Shown: in pieces, positions 44,400 to 55,075 of the stretch | Layout of the letters: every line of letters starts with the position of its first letter | Numbering within the stretch: position 1 is the first letter of the stretch | Made by a program: the position numbers and the translations under genes | DNA from: Aspidapion aeneum | Lineage: Eukaryota; Arthropoda; Insecta; Coleoptera; Brentidae | Assembly: GCA_963576565.1 (NCBI GenBank) | Contig: OY755048.1 | Span: 11,261,984 to 11,325,983 of the forward strand | Reading direction: 5' to 3' | Length of the DNA: 64,000 nucleotides | Notes under the pieces: generated by a model | The model's input: only the letters and a program-made list of their open reading frames with translations | Told to the model about the DNA's origin: nothing | Databases searched by the model: none

Positions 44400-45480
44400 A
44401 CACATGTGACATAATAATTATACTTTTGGTTTACAAAAACCATTGTTATTAAAGCTAAGAAAACTTATTTATTATTTTACGCATATTATGTACGTATTTC
44501 TTACTGGACAATTTTCTATATACACAAAAAGAAATTTTAACTTTTTTACTCGATCCGCATAACTCCGCAGCTGAAACTGACTTTGTTACTTAGAAAACAT
44601 ATGCATGCACTTAATAGGACCAAAAATGTCAATAAAGTTGGATGAAGTTGAAACATTTAGTCAAATTCTATTTCAGAAAATAAAAATTTTAAAAGTTTTC
44701 TGTTACGGTTGCTTTAAAACAATTTAAAATATTACCAATAAAATAAAAAACAATGTTAAATATGTACAATAAATAGCTACATACCTCCAGATTCAAAATC
44801 GATGTTCAAAAAAATTATTTTTGATAATAGGCGCAAGTTTTAAAAGGGCTTTCTAACCATCAACTTTTGTAAATTTAAGTAACGCAAATAATATAAAAAA
44901 ATAAATAGAAGTTTCATCGGTCATTACTATGGCAATTGTTTTTCAAATTAGGCGTGACATGGTCACGGCCTAGCATGATCATTAGTGATTGCACTAATAG
45001 CAATTTTACAATTAAACAGGGCTTTTTAGTGTTTAGGGGTTATGGCCAGCTTTTTCTTAAAATCCGCCTGTGTGCGTCGCAGACACTCATAGAGAAATGT
45101 CTCTGCAGACACTGTGCCTAAAAATCAAGGAGACGCCATGTTTTGGGAAGAACATTGACCAAACAAGGTTTAGTTTTTGTGATTTTGTGCTAATACAGAC
45201 CTAAATACGCGGGTATTTTTATGGCATCATAATGGTGTTTTGGTTGCAAGAGCCGAAGTGAACAAAAAGTAATCAGGAATAACGCTTTAAAGGTAGAAAT
45301 ATAGCTTCAAGAAAAAAAACGTATTCATTGTATAAACTTTTTGTTCTGTGGAAACTGATTGCTTTATAAACAAACAGTAAATAGGATTGATTTTTAATTA
45401 ACTGATTTATGTGCTAATTGACGACAAGTATCCACAGGCGTAGGCTTTATTTGTTTTTAATATCAAATTCATACTCTTTT
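44400..45480. other. no gene recognised; upstream exons of 45493-46083 not found
   Basis: Searched by eye for exons with an in-phase donor. A 59-nt open block 45110-45168 between an acceptor-like CTGCAG and a weak donor has the correct phase but is unconvincing. Confidence 0.35.
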
Positions 45481-45492
45481 TTTTTCTTTCAG

Positions 45493-45544
45493 ATTTCCGC
45501 TTAAAGATGGAAACAATCTGGCTTTGGTCGTCCACAATAACATA
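45493..45544 (+). CDS. candidate internal exon of an unknown gene
   Basis: The exon is preceded by a strong polypyrimidine tract and TTTCAG and followed by GTAAGT. After one base completing a codon it encodes FPLKDGNNLALVVHNNI, with no stop. It joins in phase 0 to the exon at 45973. I do not recognise the protein. It could be host or from a transposon. Splice signals at both edges and uninterrupted phase make it one of the few intact-looking coding pieces in the window. Confidence 0.5.
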
Positions 45545-45741
45545 GTAAGTGTTATTTATTATTTTTTTTAGAATGCTTGATATTTATATTTTGTGATTTT
45601 AATAATTTTAAATTTGATGTCATTTGAATCATGGCTTCAATTCTTTGAATTAATTATTAAAGATTTTTAAGCAAAGAGCCTTTAGTATGAAAATGTGACG
45701 TTTAAACCTTTTAACTTAAAGCAAACATTTAATTCTCTGCA

Positions 45742-45925
45742 CAGTGGCGTATATAGAAAAAAATTCGACGGGGGGGGCGAGACGGTTTCGGGGGGGGGGG
45801 GGGGCGAGACCTCATGAGGCAGTATTTTAGGCTATTTTATGTTTGTATTCATAAAATATGTGGAAAATATCTAAAAAAACTTAACTTTAAAGGGGGGCCC
45901 AGCCCCCCCCTTATATACGCCACTG
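45742..45925. mobile_element. hAT-like MITE with G-runs in the intron
   Basis: Starts CAGTGGCGTATATAGAAAAA and ends TTATATACGCCACTG. A run of 15-16 G and further runs of 7-8 flank the family core (TATTCATAAAATATGTGGAA). It lies wholly between the two candidate exons and in opposite orientation to the 27.9-kb copy. The flanking 8-mers TCTCTGCA and GTTCTGTA are only a weak duplication. Confidence 0.85.
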
Positions 45926-45972
45926 GTTCTGTATTAAATTTACAAATATATAAAACTTATTTTCTTTTTCAG

Positions 45973-46083
45973 ATCAGCACTGACTTGAAAGTGGAGGAAG
46001 TAATTGAACAAAGGAGAAACATTTTAAAAAAACACGGGCTACCCATGCGGCCTTTGATAATAGTGGAGTCCCCGAACTTATAG
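45973..46083 (+). CDS. candidate terminal exon of an unknown gene
   Basis: After TTCTTTTTCAG the frame encodes ISTDLKVEEVIEQRRNILKK, then HGLPMRPLIIVESPNL and a TAG stop, 36 codons. It joins in phase with the exon at 45493-45544 across a 428-bp intron. Poly(A) signals AATAAA occur at 46230-46235 and 46241-46246, giving a 3'UTR of about 150-170 nt. The composition is charged and helical in the first part. No family is recognised; a terminal exon of a host gene or of a DNA transposon gene are both possible. No start or upstream exons were found. Confidence 0.5.
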   Translation: MSTDLKVEEVIEQRRNILKKHGLPMRPLIIVESPNL

Positions 46084-46229
46084 TGAGGTAAAATCAGTTT
46101 ATGTCAGATTTGACAAAATTTTGTGTGTATCTCACATGGAACAAACCTGTGTATATTTCATTAACCAACCTTTCCAAAAAAAAAACAAAGATTACCAGTC
46201 ACCATAAAAAAATTTGACTCCACTTTTAT

Positions 46230-46246
46230 AATAAAATACAAATAAA
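46230..46246 (+). terminator. two AATAAA poly(A) signals
   Basis: AATAAA at 46230 and again at 46241, downstream of the TAG at 46081. They are consistent with transcript ends for the candidate gene but common by chance in such AT-rich DNA. Confidence 0.35.
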
Positions 46247-46307
46247 TATTTTTCATCAAAATAACTTGCTTATTATTAAAATTCTCTTATTATTCTATAC
46301 CTTATTC

Positions 46308-46480
46308 ATTTCTATAGGGTTAATGGGAAAAAAGACACCAATTTTGATCACACAACTTTATTTCTTTTCGACGATTCATTTTCGTCTTCCTAAGGCTAAG
46401 GTGTGTAGCCTGAGGAAGACGAAGAAATACAGGTGTGTGATCAAAAGTGGTGTCCTTATTTCCATTAACCCTATAGAAAT
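46308..46480. mobile_element. palindromic MITE, 173 bp
   Basis: ATTTCTATAGGGTTAATGGG is inverse to CCATTAACCCTATAGAAAT. Inner arms GACACCA..TTTGATCACACA and TGTGTGATCAAAAGTGGTGTC, then CGTCTTCC..AGGCTA and TAGCCTGAGGAAGACG, continue almost to the centre. It abuts the next element. Confidence 0.85.
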
Positions 46481-46483
46481 ATA

Positions 46484-46887
46484 CAGGGTGTTCATTTTAA
46501 AACTTCCCAACCAAGATTTTTCGAAAATGATTTTTTTTTGAGAAAAAGTAAAAACATATCAATTAATTTATTAAGGAGGACACATTTTGGCTATCTTATA
46601 GTTTTTGTAGTAGTAAGTGAATATGTCAAAAACAAATTGATAGATTTTCAAAATTTGTACACCTTTGTAAAGATATTTAAGAAACCTTCAAAAAAAAGTG
46701 TTAATTGACCCACTTTCCATATTCAAAATATAGGGGTAAAATGTACCCCTCAGGGGGTGTGTACTACAAAAATTTTAAGATAGCCAAAATGTGTCTTCCT
46801 TAATAAATTAATTGACGTGTTTTTGCTTTTTTTAAAAAAATCATTTTCGAGAAATCTGGGGTGGGAAGTTTTAAAATGAACACCCTG
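46484..46887. mobile_element. mariner-type palindromic MITE, 404 bp
   Basis: Starts CAGGGTGTTCATTTTAAAAC and ends GTTTTAAAATGAACACCCTG, flanked by TA at both sides (46482-46483, 46888-46889). Arms share ACACATTTTGGCTATCTTA and its inverse. No transposase frame. Confidence 0.92.
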
Positions 46888-46889
46888 TA

Positions 46890-48750
46890 TATTAAACAGA
46901 ACGTGAAACCTACAAATACCTTATTAATGCAAAATAACTAAATATAATTACAGCTACTAATTATATAATAACCCATAATTAATTAATTTAATATTAAATA
47001 AGAATGATCCTTATAATAAATATACAGTATATTAATAATTAAACTCACATATATTTTTAAATACCAACAATATATTAGTGCTTAATGTAGCTTTTTTTTA
47101 AATATTACCAGACGATTTTGTTTTTATTAACAAATATTTGTTTCAATTGTTGAAATTTCTGAATTGTTACCTGCAAACAAATATCTAATAAGCCAAATAT
47201 GGGCAACGCATTTGGTAACAGTTACAAAATGTTTGTTATTGTTACAAAATTCTTCTCTCAGTGTAAATGCGCTTTAAATGAGAATTGGCACTTACTAAAA
47301 CTACAAAAAAATTATTATAAAATACACAAAATACATAAATAAATACATTCTCCGCTGTCTTGGATCAATTTTTTTCGGAAAAATTTTGACTGGTGCAATA
47401 TCGGCTCCTGCGTTCAATGAAGTTTACCTTTATCCCATCAACATGCAGCGTGGCTCTACATTAGTCTATCCATAGAAACTAACCTCTATTAGCGCTCGTA
47501 ATTGAATATTACAGATTTACATGAAAGGTAGATTAAGTCTCTGTGCGTTTGACATTAATCTGCTTTACGTATACCTTTGGAATTGTTAGGGTCAGATAGA
47601 GGTAGATGGGTATTAGTGTAATATCACTGATACTATTGAAACAGTCCATAAATGTTGCTCTATACAACGATATTTAAGCCTCAATGAAATTTTTTATTGT
47701 TATATCTGGGATCATAGCGCCTTTTGTTTTTGAACTTTTCACTGAATTTTATCTTTCCTCTTTACTTAAATCTCAATGATTATATCAAATTTGTTCAGTG
47801 GCTTGCTCGTTTTAAAAATCTTCTCAATTTGTAGCTTTTCTTTTCTTCACACTATTGGTATTTGAGAAACCATCTTCCTTAATAATGTTATTAAGACCAC
47901 TGCAATCTATACAACATCGATAAATTAATATAAAAAATCCATTTAAACTCTTTGAGGTATCACAATTATTAATACACAATCAAACAAGTATAAAATCATA
48001 AAAAGTTTCGAAAACTAGGATAACACGTAAGCCCAAAAGGAAAGAAAGTGTCGCAAAGGGACCAAATATATCTTGTAAAGGGACGATGCGATAGAGGAGG
48101 GATATAAACATTTCGAACATCTCGTCTGCTAATGGATTTTTATTTAGACGCTTCTTATTTTTCTAAGGCCATCCTTAAAAACCTATAAATCGTCAGAAAA
48201 GGTTGTTTCCCCTTGTTCTTTACTCCTTGAGATTTTTAGCCTATATTTTATAAGCGCTTATATGAGAGTACGCTTTTTTTAAATACACGAAACTCTATCC
48301 GCGCCCTCGTTTTGTATTTTCGTTGTGATTTACGTAGCATGTTAAAAAGTATTAAAACGGAAAAGTTTTATAGCTGTAATCTCCAAGAGTTTAGGCAAAA
48401 TGGCTTTTGTGTTGCACTCTCTTTTTACTAAGAAGATTTAAATAAGCGTCAGGATACACAGACATTAAAATTAATACTCGATCAACAATTTGTCATAAAT
48501 TTCGAGATTTAAACAATGCAATGGATTCGAGTTATGTTGATCATGACGGATGATTGCTATATGGTCATAAAAGCCCGATTAAAAAGGGACGGGCTTGGGT
48601 TCGCACCTTCGATAAGCCAGCAGTACATCAAAACTCGATTACAATTGTAAAACTAAAAATCCTATCTCCACAGGCAATGCACATTTAATACTGCATTTGT
48701 TCCCAAGGTATTAGTTTTTGCATCCAGCCTCCAGTATTCTTTGAAACAAT
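46890..48750. other. no gene recognised
   Basis: AT-rich. The 47340-47600 part (for example AACATGCAGCGTGGCTCTAC, CGCTCGTAATTGAATATTAC) is complex and repeat-poor and could be regulatory (inference). Confidence 0.35.
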
Positions 48751-48756
48751 GTTCAG

Positions 48757-48937
48757 TGTCCATTTGAGATAAATACTCTCAAGAGCTGCTCTCAGGAGTA
48801 TTTGTTGCAAATTGGCACATTTTGGAGAGTAGGCTTTTAGCAAAAAATTTGATGTCACAGAGCAACTCTATCATTGAAGTCAACTTTCGGGAACTCTTAG
48901 GAAAGTACACATTTGCGATAGTACTCTTAAATGGACA
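48757..48937. mobile_element. compact TIR MITE (TGTCCA ends)
   Basis: TGTCCATTTGAGATAAATAC is inverse to GTACTCTTAAATGGACA. It has inner GGAGTATTTGTTGCAAATTG and an inverse-like CACATTTGCGATAGTACTC. Same family as 18034-18933. The flanks show no clear duplication. Confidence 0.65.
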
Positions 48938-48964
48938 AAGAATAAAAAATATTGACGACATTTT

Positions 48965-49620
48965 TTTTGTGGACGCGGACCCTAACTTGTAGGAGGAATA
49001 TTAGTTCCTAAAAATCAAATCTCTCACGGTGATTGTTTTGTGCTAAATCTGTGCGTTTATGGTAGTCTTTGGTTCGCTATGGATGATCTCTTTGACCAGT
49101 GAATCTTCGAATGTCTGTAGGCCTAGGATATAAGATATGGAGCATGTTTCGTGATGATCAGGATTTCTGTGTATAATTATTGACGTACACAATGTCTGTT
49201 TGGAGGTTAGAGGTTTCGTGCTTGGGGATGTCCTGCAGTATCAGTTTCTTTCCTTTAAATCTAGACCGAACACAGGGTAACAGAAGATCCAAATTATAAC
49301 CATGTCAGGTCGGACACAAAAAACTGAACTTGACACAACACCACAACGAAAAAGAAAATGCTGCGTAAGGCTCACACTGAGCTGTTTACAGGGAATATGA
49401 TAGCAAGAGGGGTAAAGGAGAACTTCTGGTGTCATTCTCATTGTCGTGAGAAATGCGTTATCTCGACCAAAAAGAAAGACGGAAATAGTCCCGCGCGAAT
49501 ACAATGCCTGTTTGGAGGTTTAAAGTTAAAAAAGAGTGAATTTTATACCATTTTTACGCGTTTGCAGCGAAATCTGTTCTCCTACTCTAAGGACTAGTAC
49601 GTTTCGCGGGCCGTTGCACA
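48965..49620 (+). mobile_element. retroelement remnant: leader block joined to 3' block, RT missing
   Basis: 48965-49440 matches the block at 53160-53630 (GTGCGTTTATGGTAGTCTTT, GGTTCGCTATGGATGATCTC, GAAAATGCTGCGTAAGGCTC). 49440-49620 matches the 3' block at 55030-55150 (CCAAAAAGAAAGACGGAAAT, GCAGCGAAATCTGTTCTCCT). In the 53-55 kb copy the jockey-like RT lies between these blocks, so here it has been deleted, or the copy is a nonautonomous derivative. Confidence 0.75.
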
Positions 49621-49639
49621 GACGGCTCACACATCTGAT

Positions 49640-50990
49640 GTTTGGCCAAAAAGGGCTTAAGGTAAAATGCCCAAAAAGGCAGCAAGCTTAGTGAGAGTCT
49701 AAAGTAAAGAGTCTAGTAGGCCTGAAAACACATGAAACAAAACTAATAATACTCTTTGACAGGCGTCAGAGATGATTTATTTTAAATATTGTTTTCGTAG
49801 TGCTTGAAACGTAAAATATTGTCAATATTTTAATCCGTATTGGCAAATTTTTTTTCCTTGTTTTGTTTTTAAATTTAAGCGAATTTAAAATGGATTTGAG
49901 AGAGGAAGGTAAGTAGATTCCAGAATTGCTTATTTAATAAAAAACTGAAGAATTACTCACACACAGTGAAAAATTTATTTATGACATGTAAGAACCTGAA
50001 AAAAAAGCAAGAAATTTTGGACATGTCAGAGTCAAACTTTATGTCGGCTAGAAACTGCCACCCAGAGATAAATTTTATTTAAAATTACACACATCCAGGA
50101 TTACTACAGTAAAAAAAAATTCTGCGTCCATATGCGCCTCTTCGATATTTTGACATTATTATATTCTTTAACATAACATGCTCCAGTGCTAACAGTTGAT
50201 CACAGCCACACAAAAGACAAATAAGTAAGGTATATACTTTTGATCAAATAATCATACTCTATAGTATTTTATCGCACTAAATCTGAATCTGATGTCGAAA
50301 TTGCGTTAGCACGTCACACTTTTTTTCTAACCTCAAAAAACTGGTAAAGTTTTAGAAGATTTACAAAAATACCCAACGAAAAAATGTTTTTTTTTTCATT
50401 TACAACTGTGTTATCTGCATATATGTAAAAATGCTGAATACAAATTTAATACCCCAATTGCAATTGCACATGTTTTATCTTCTTTTTTTCTCTCCCTCTT
50501 TTTCCAAAAAACTATCCACAGATCATGATTTAGAAAAATTAACCGATTGAAACCAAATTTGGTACAGACGGCATTTAAGGTCGCTGAATACGAATGTTTA
50601 GTCAGATTTTCAAAATTCAATATGGCGGCTCCAATAAGGGTGCAGACTTTCAAAACTTGGCAAATGCAATATGACATTCATTGTTTTTGAAAATCCTATC
50701 CAACTTCTTTTCTTCATTAATATTAGATATTTTCCAAAATCATCTACCCACCTTTTTTTTGGTCGGCGTCTTTCTGTACATACATAAGACTTAATGAAAC
50801 AATCATTTTAATATATTTTTTTAGTTTTTAAAATAGCAACGTACGCCTATGATTAGTAATTCGAAAATTCTATATTTTTGGACAAATCAAGTAATTTATT
50901 GTCTATATGTAAGTCTATTGTCAGATAGTTTTTAAGTCATTATATTATGAAAACTATAATATCCCATCATCTTCATATTCTCGTGAATAA
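49640..50990. other. no gene; one tiny exon-like start
   Basis: An ATG with donor (MDLREEG spanning GAAG|GTAAGTAG near 49889-49908) looks like an initial exon but has no partner. The block near 50520-50660 (AATTAACCGATTGAAACCAA, TTCAATATGGCGGCTCC) shares words with other repeats in the window. Confidence 0.35.
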
Positions 50991-51288
50991 AATACTAAAA
51001 GAAAAAATAATTCCAAACAACTGGAAATAATCCATAACCATTATTCTACACAAGAAAGACGATGGAGCAGACTTAAAAAACTATCGACCTATAACACCCC
51101 TCAATGTAATTTATAAGCTTTTCACGAAAATATTAACAGGTGGACTAACAACAAAATTTGACGGATATCAATCACAGCAAAGCTTTTCAGCCTTAATAAC
51201 AGACAAGAAAGAAGAACTGATAAAAATGCTGCAAGAATCATAACAAACAAGAAGAAGAGAAAAAATATTATTTGTACCTCAAAACAAA

Positions 51289-51437
51289 TCAAATCAAATC
51301 AAGCTTTATTGTCTTATATAAAGTATAAAACTTTGTAGACAAAGCAAATATATAACTAATAATAATAATAGAAAAAATCATTTAAAAAATATAAAATATA
51401 TAAATCCATCCAATAAGTGGTTTAATTATGTTGTTTG

Positions 51438-51490
<53 letters not shown>

Positions 51491-51851
51491 TTTTAATTTA
51501 CTTGTTTTTTTTTATAATAATTGAGAATTTTAAGTTTAAAATTATTCCTTAATTGTAACTCTGATCAAGAAATTCGTTAATTGAATAAAAAGCTTTAGTG
51601 ATAAGAAAATCCCTGCACTTATTTCTAAATATGTTATAGTTATTATTAAGTTTTATATTGTTTGGCAAATTATTATACAATTTTATACCATTATAAATTA
51701 TGGATTTTTTAAATAAAAATGAATGTGGTATAGGTAATGTAAGATTATTAACTTGTCTTGTTGAATAAGTATTTTGGTTTATTTCAAAGTAATTTAGATG
51801 TTTATTTATAAGACAAATTGTTTCAAGAATATATATACAAGTATGTGTAAT
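51289..51851 (-). mobile_element. CR1/jockey-like element, 3' end, inserted in RT relic
   Basis: On the minus strand ITHTCIYILETICLINKHLN, STRQVNNLTLPIPHSFLFKK, SIIYNGIKLYNNLPNNIK and DFLITKAFYSINEFL follow the usual C-terminus of CR1/jockey ORF2 ('..H.TR....L.......F..S..Y.G...YN.LP..IK........FK..L..FL...FYS..EFL'). The 3' end is CAATAAAGCTTGATTTGATTTG, i.e. a signal plus (ATTTG)n tail, at 51289-51305. The flanks rejoin as TACCTCAAAACAAA + AGTGTATAACC, as in the 20.4-kb copy. The 5' end is truncated at about 51851. An (AT)n tract and a T-run lie in its 3'UTR. Confidence 0.85.
51440..51482. repeat. (AT)n microsatellite
   Basis: About 21 AT units followed by a T-run, in the 3'UTR-like part of the CR1/jockey insertion. 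Confidence 0.95.
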
Positions 51852-51869
51852 AGTGTATAACCAATGTAT

Positions 51870-52240
51870 GAAAGGGTTTTTCAGACCCTCAATGTTTCTG
51901 TGTTTGCAGGATGGTTTTTCCGTATTTTTCGCGAAAATTTGTCAATTTTCAGGTTTTGTTTCTTTATTCAGCAGAAACAAAAACTCAAATTTCTTCTTGA
52001 ATGGTTGAAAAATCAAGTACTCGAGTAAGTACTACTTTAATGTTAAAAGAATTTTCTCTTACAATGTGTTTCTATTTTTTTTATACGTTTGAAAAAAATT
52101 AGCCTTGATGATGAAGTAATTTAAAAAAACTTCGAAACCTGTCGGTAGACTTATATAAAAAATAAAAAGAAGCTAGAAATCAATTTAGTTTTTTCTTTAA
52201 AACTTATTCAATTAAAATGAACCTTCTGAAGTTTTCAAAT
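51870..52240 (+). mobile_element. 371-bp insertion with AATGTAT duplication and hammerhead-like motif
   Basis: AATGTAT flanks both sides (51863-51869, 52241-52247) and interrupts the RT relic between VYNQC and VLTHG. Near the 3' part, TTGATGAT, GAAGT, an A/T loop, ACTTC, GAAAC and CTGTC (52105-52145) have the order of a hammerhead ribozyme core with a 5-bp stem II, but the conserved first C of CTGATGA is T. Such motifs are known in Penelope-like and some other retroelements. The class of this insertion is not settled. Confidence 0.55.
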
Positions 52241-52854
52241 AATGTATATTATGTACTTACCCATGGATCCCAGACCTGGACACTTATTACAAAATCAAAC
52301 ATGGATAAGGTAACAAAAGCCTAAAGATCAATGGAAACACAAATTTTACATGTAAAGCTAACAGATAGAAAAAGGAATGAATGGATAAGAAATAAAACAA
52401 AAGTAAAGAATGTCAAAGGAGAAGTAGCAAAATTAAAATGAAAATTTACCGGTCATAATATCAGACAGAAAGACGATCGGCGTAACAAATGTATTGTAAA
52501 CTGGAGACCTTAGGAGGATAAAACAAGTAGGAGAAGACCCTAAATGAGGTGCGCGGACGATTTGAAGAAACACGCGGGAACTAGATGGATGAACACGGCG
52601 ACAGACAGAGAAGAGTGAAAAATATTGAGGGAGGCCTACGTCCAAAGATGAATTGAGGAAGGCTAAATAGATAGATAGAATAGATAATATTTTCTTTAAG
52701 TTTAAAACAAGCAACGTATAGCCTATAACCAGTAAATTGAATTTTTTTTTGGCAAATTGAGTGAACAAGTTTATTATCAAGTCATTTTTAACCGGTTTTT
52801 ATAAATACCGGGAGTAAAATTATGCCTAAATTAGTTTTGGCCAAAAATTGGTTT

Positions 52855-53640
52855 CGGGAGCCCTCTGTGCGTTGGCAGAAAAATCATGCGTTATAGGGGT
52901 CTTTTCGCATAACACATGATGACTCAGAGATGATTCAAAACTTTCGATTAGCTAAAGTCATTCTGATCGCACGAAGTGAATGATCACATCGTCCACGATC
53001 CAGAATCAGCAGCCTGGCTGTCCATGCTTATTTTTCTAGTTAAACGCTGAAGTGAGTGAAAAAGGACTAGTTTCTACCTGAAGCATATATACATCTACTG
53101 GTAAAGAGCCAGAGAACCATGTCTGCTGTAGAGGTTTATTATGTTTTTGGCATTCATGTCTTGTGGACGTAGACACTAACTTGTAGGAGGAATATTAGGT
53201 CCTGATGAAAACTCTCAAGTTGATTGTTTTGTGCTAAATTTGTGCGTTTATGGTAGTCTTTGGTTCGCTATGGATGATCTCTTTGACCAGTGCATCTTCG
53301 AATATCTGTAGGCCTAGGAGATAAGATATGGAGGATGTTTCGTGATGATCAGGTTTTCTGTGTATACTTATTGACGAAATGTTTGCAGGTTAGAGGTTTT
53401 ATGCTTAAGGACGTCCTGCAGTATCAGTTTCTTTCTTTTAAATCTAGACACAACACAGGGTAACAGAAGATCCAAATTATAAATACACTGACATGGTCCG
53501 ACACAAAAAACTGAACTTGACACAACACCACAACGAAAAAGAAAATGCTGCGTAAGGCTCACACTGAGCTGTTTACAGGGAACATGAGAGCAAGAGGGGT
53601 TAAGGAGAACTTCTGGGGCCATTCTCATACTCATCGTATC
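52855..53640 (+). mobile_element. leader blocks A and B of a jockey-like element
   Basis: Block A (52855-52985, AAATCATGCGTTATAGGGGT, AACACATGATGACTCAGAGA) and block B (53160-53630) precede the RT at 53660. Both recur after it (A' 55160-55255, B' 55260-55510) in the same order and orientation. A small frame in B (MLRKAHTELFTGN) is conserved among three copies but has no known relatives. Confidence 0.7.
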
Positions 53641-53659
53641 GTGTGAAATAAAAATATTC

Positions 53660-55075
53660 ACTTTCCTTCAACTCAAACCTAACAGTGCCAAATGGCAAAA
53701 CTCCACCGTTCATTGAAAGGGTTTCCCACAGTATGCCAGAGGTACCCTTTTGTCACAGAGAAATACGAAAATCCCTTAAAAAGTTGGATACAAACAAAGC
53801 AATGGGTCCAGATGGCATTCCCGCGATAGTACACAAAAATTGTGCTAGCGATCACCCCAGCTTTTGCTAAATTATTTAATTTATCTTACAGGCAAGGAGT
53901 GTATCCATCATCATTGAAGTCTGCAGCAGTACAACCCATTCCAAAGAAAGGAAAAAAGACAGATCCGTTAAACTATAGACCAATTGCTCTACTTCCGGTG
54001 ATATCAAAAGTAATGGAAAGAGTTTTGAACAATATCCTAACCAAGTGCTTGGAAAAGTACAAAATTATCAACGACAAGCAATACGGATTTCAAAAATATA
54101 GGTCAACTGGCGATTTACTTACATACGTCACTCACTTATGGCAAAAAGCGATTGAGTTGCGGGGTGAAACAAGAACGATTGCCTTGGATATATATAAAGC
54201 ATTCGATATAGTCTGGCATGAAAATCTGCTCAACAAGCTCAAAGCAATGGGATTGTCGCCGAAACTTTGCACTTGGTTTGAAAGTAACCTTAAGGATAGA
54301 TTCATTTATGTTGCACTGGATGGCCAGAAATCCAACTCTTACCAAATAAATGCTGATGTGCCACAGGGAGCAATCCTTTCGCCAACACTTTTTCTGATTT
54401 ACATAAATGACCTCATAGATAAAACAGTAAATCCACTTTATTGCTTTGCAGATGATGGCAATATAGTCTCCTCACTCATACCACCCACATGTCTCTCCGC
54501 ACGTGAATTCCATCGTCTTAGAATAACTCAAATATCGCAGATAAATAACGACCTGGAAATAATAGAGGACTGGGTCAACAAAAACCTTGTACAGTTTAAC
54601 GCGCACAAAATCCAAACAGCTCTTTTAAAAAAAAAACCAGAACTGTAAGCCAAATATCATCTGGAAGTGCTGTCACATTGCAGAGCCAGTTGAACATCTT
54701 AGGAGTCACTGCAGAGACCAACATGTCTTGGCACAGTCACGTGGCAGATATAGCTAAAAGGGCGTCCCAAAAGCTTGGGGTGCTACTTCGTACTAGGCGA
54801 ACACGTCAAACAGACGGTAACCATCAATTTACTTGTCAAAATAGAAGCACCAAGAACCTCATTTTATCAAAATTCATATCTCTGGAGAATAGCATCGCTG
54901 TGGAATAAACTCCCTGCGACAGTTTTCCCTGCAGATTACAACCTGAACAGTTTCAAAACCAACATTTCCGCGCACTTGCCGCTGCTCGAGCGTGATAGGG
55001 ATCTCCTTGCGAGTGCGCAGAACCGGAAAAAAATGCGTAATCTCGCCCAAAAAGAAAGACGGAAATAGTCGCACG
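53660..55075 (+). pseudogene. jockey-like reverse transcriptase, near-complete palm, dead
   Basis: An N-terminal part at 53685-53845 (IRKSLKKLDTNKAMGPDGIP) runs by frameshift into the 268-codon frame at 53842. In that frame NYRPIALL is at residues 44-51, QYGFQ at 80-84, YKAFD (motif A) at 118-122, VPQGAILSP (motif B) at 173-181 and FADD (motif C, followed by G) at 202-205, so the palm retains its catalytic Asps. It shifts frame again near 54625 to LQSQLNILGVTAETNMSWHS. About 50-60 residues of thumb are missing near 54800, where it resumes with FYQNSYLWRIASLWNKLP and the C-terminal tail. No endonuclease domain lies upstream. Two frameshifts and a deletion make it inactive. Confidence 0.92.

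Larger units (their letters stand above)
51004..52680 (+). pseudogene. non-LTR RT relic with two nested insertions
   Basis: The 5' part (51004-51240) reads IIPNNWK, TIILHKKDDGADLKNYRPIT and PLNVIYKLFTKILTGGL (RT fingers), then jumps to SALITDKKEELIKMLQES just past the catalytic motif, so motifs A-C are deleted. At 51275 YLKTK is cut by the CR1-like insertion and resumes at 51852 with VYNQC. A second insertion follows (51870-52240). From 52241 it reads VLTHGSQTWTL, KSNMDKVTKA and the C-terminal tail (WMNTATDRE) in broken frames to about 52670. It is the same family as 20085-20770, whose sequence across the first insertion point is uninterrupted. Confidence 0.85.

Noticed and set aside
49889..49908. 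Seven-codon ATG start with a GTAAGT donor
   Set aside because: Too short and without a partner exon; only noted within the surrounding stretch.
52433..52780. 115-codon minus-strand frame
   Set aside because: It is antisense to the RT tail of the 51-52.7 kb relic.
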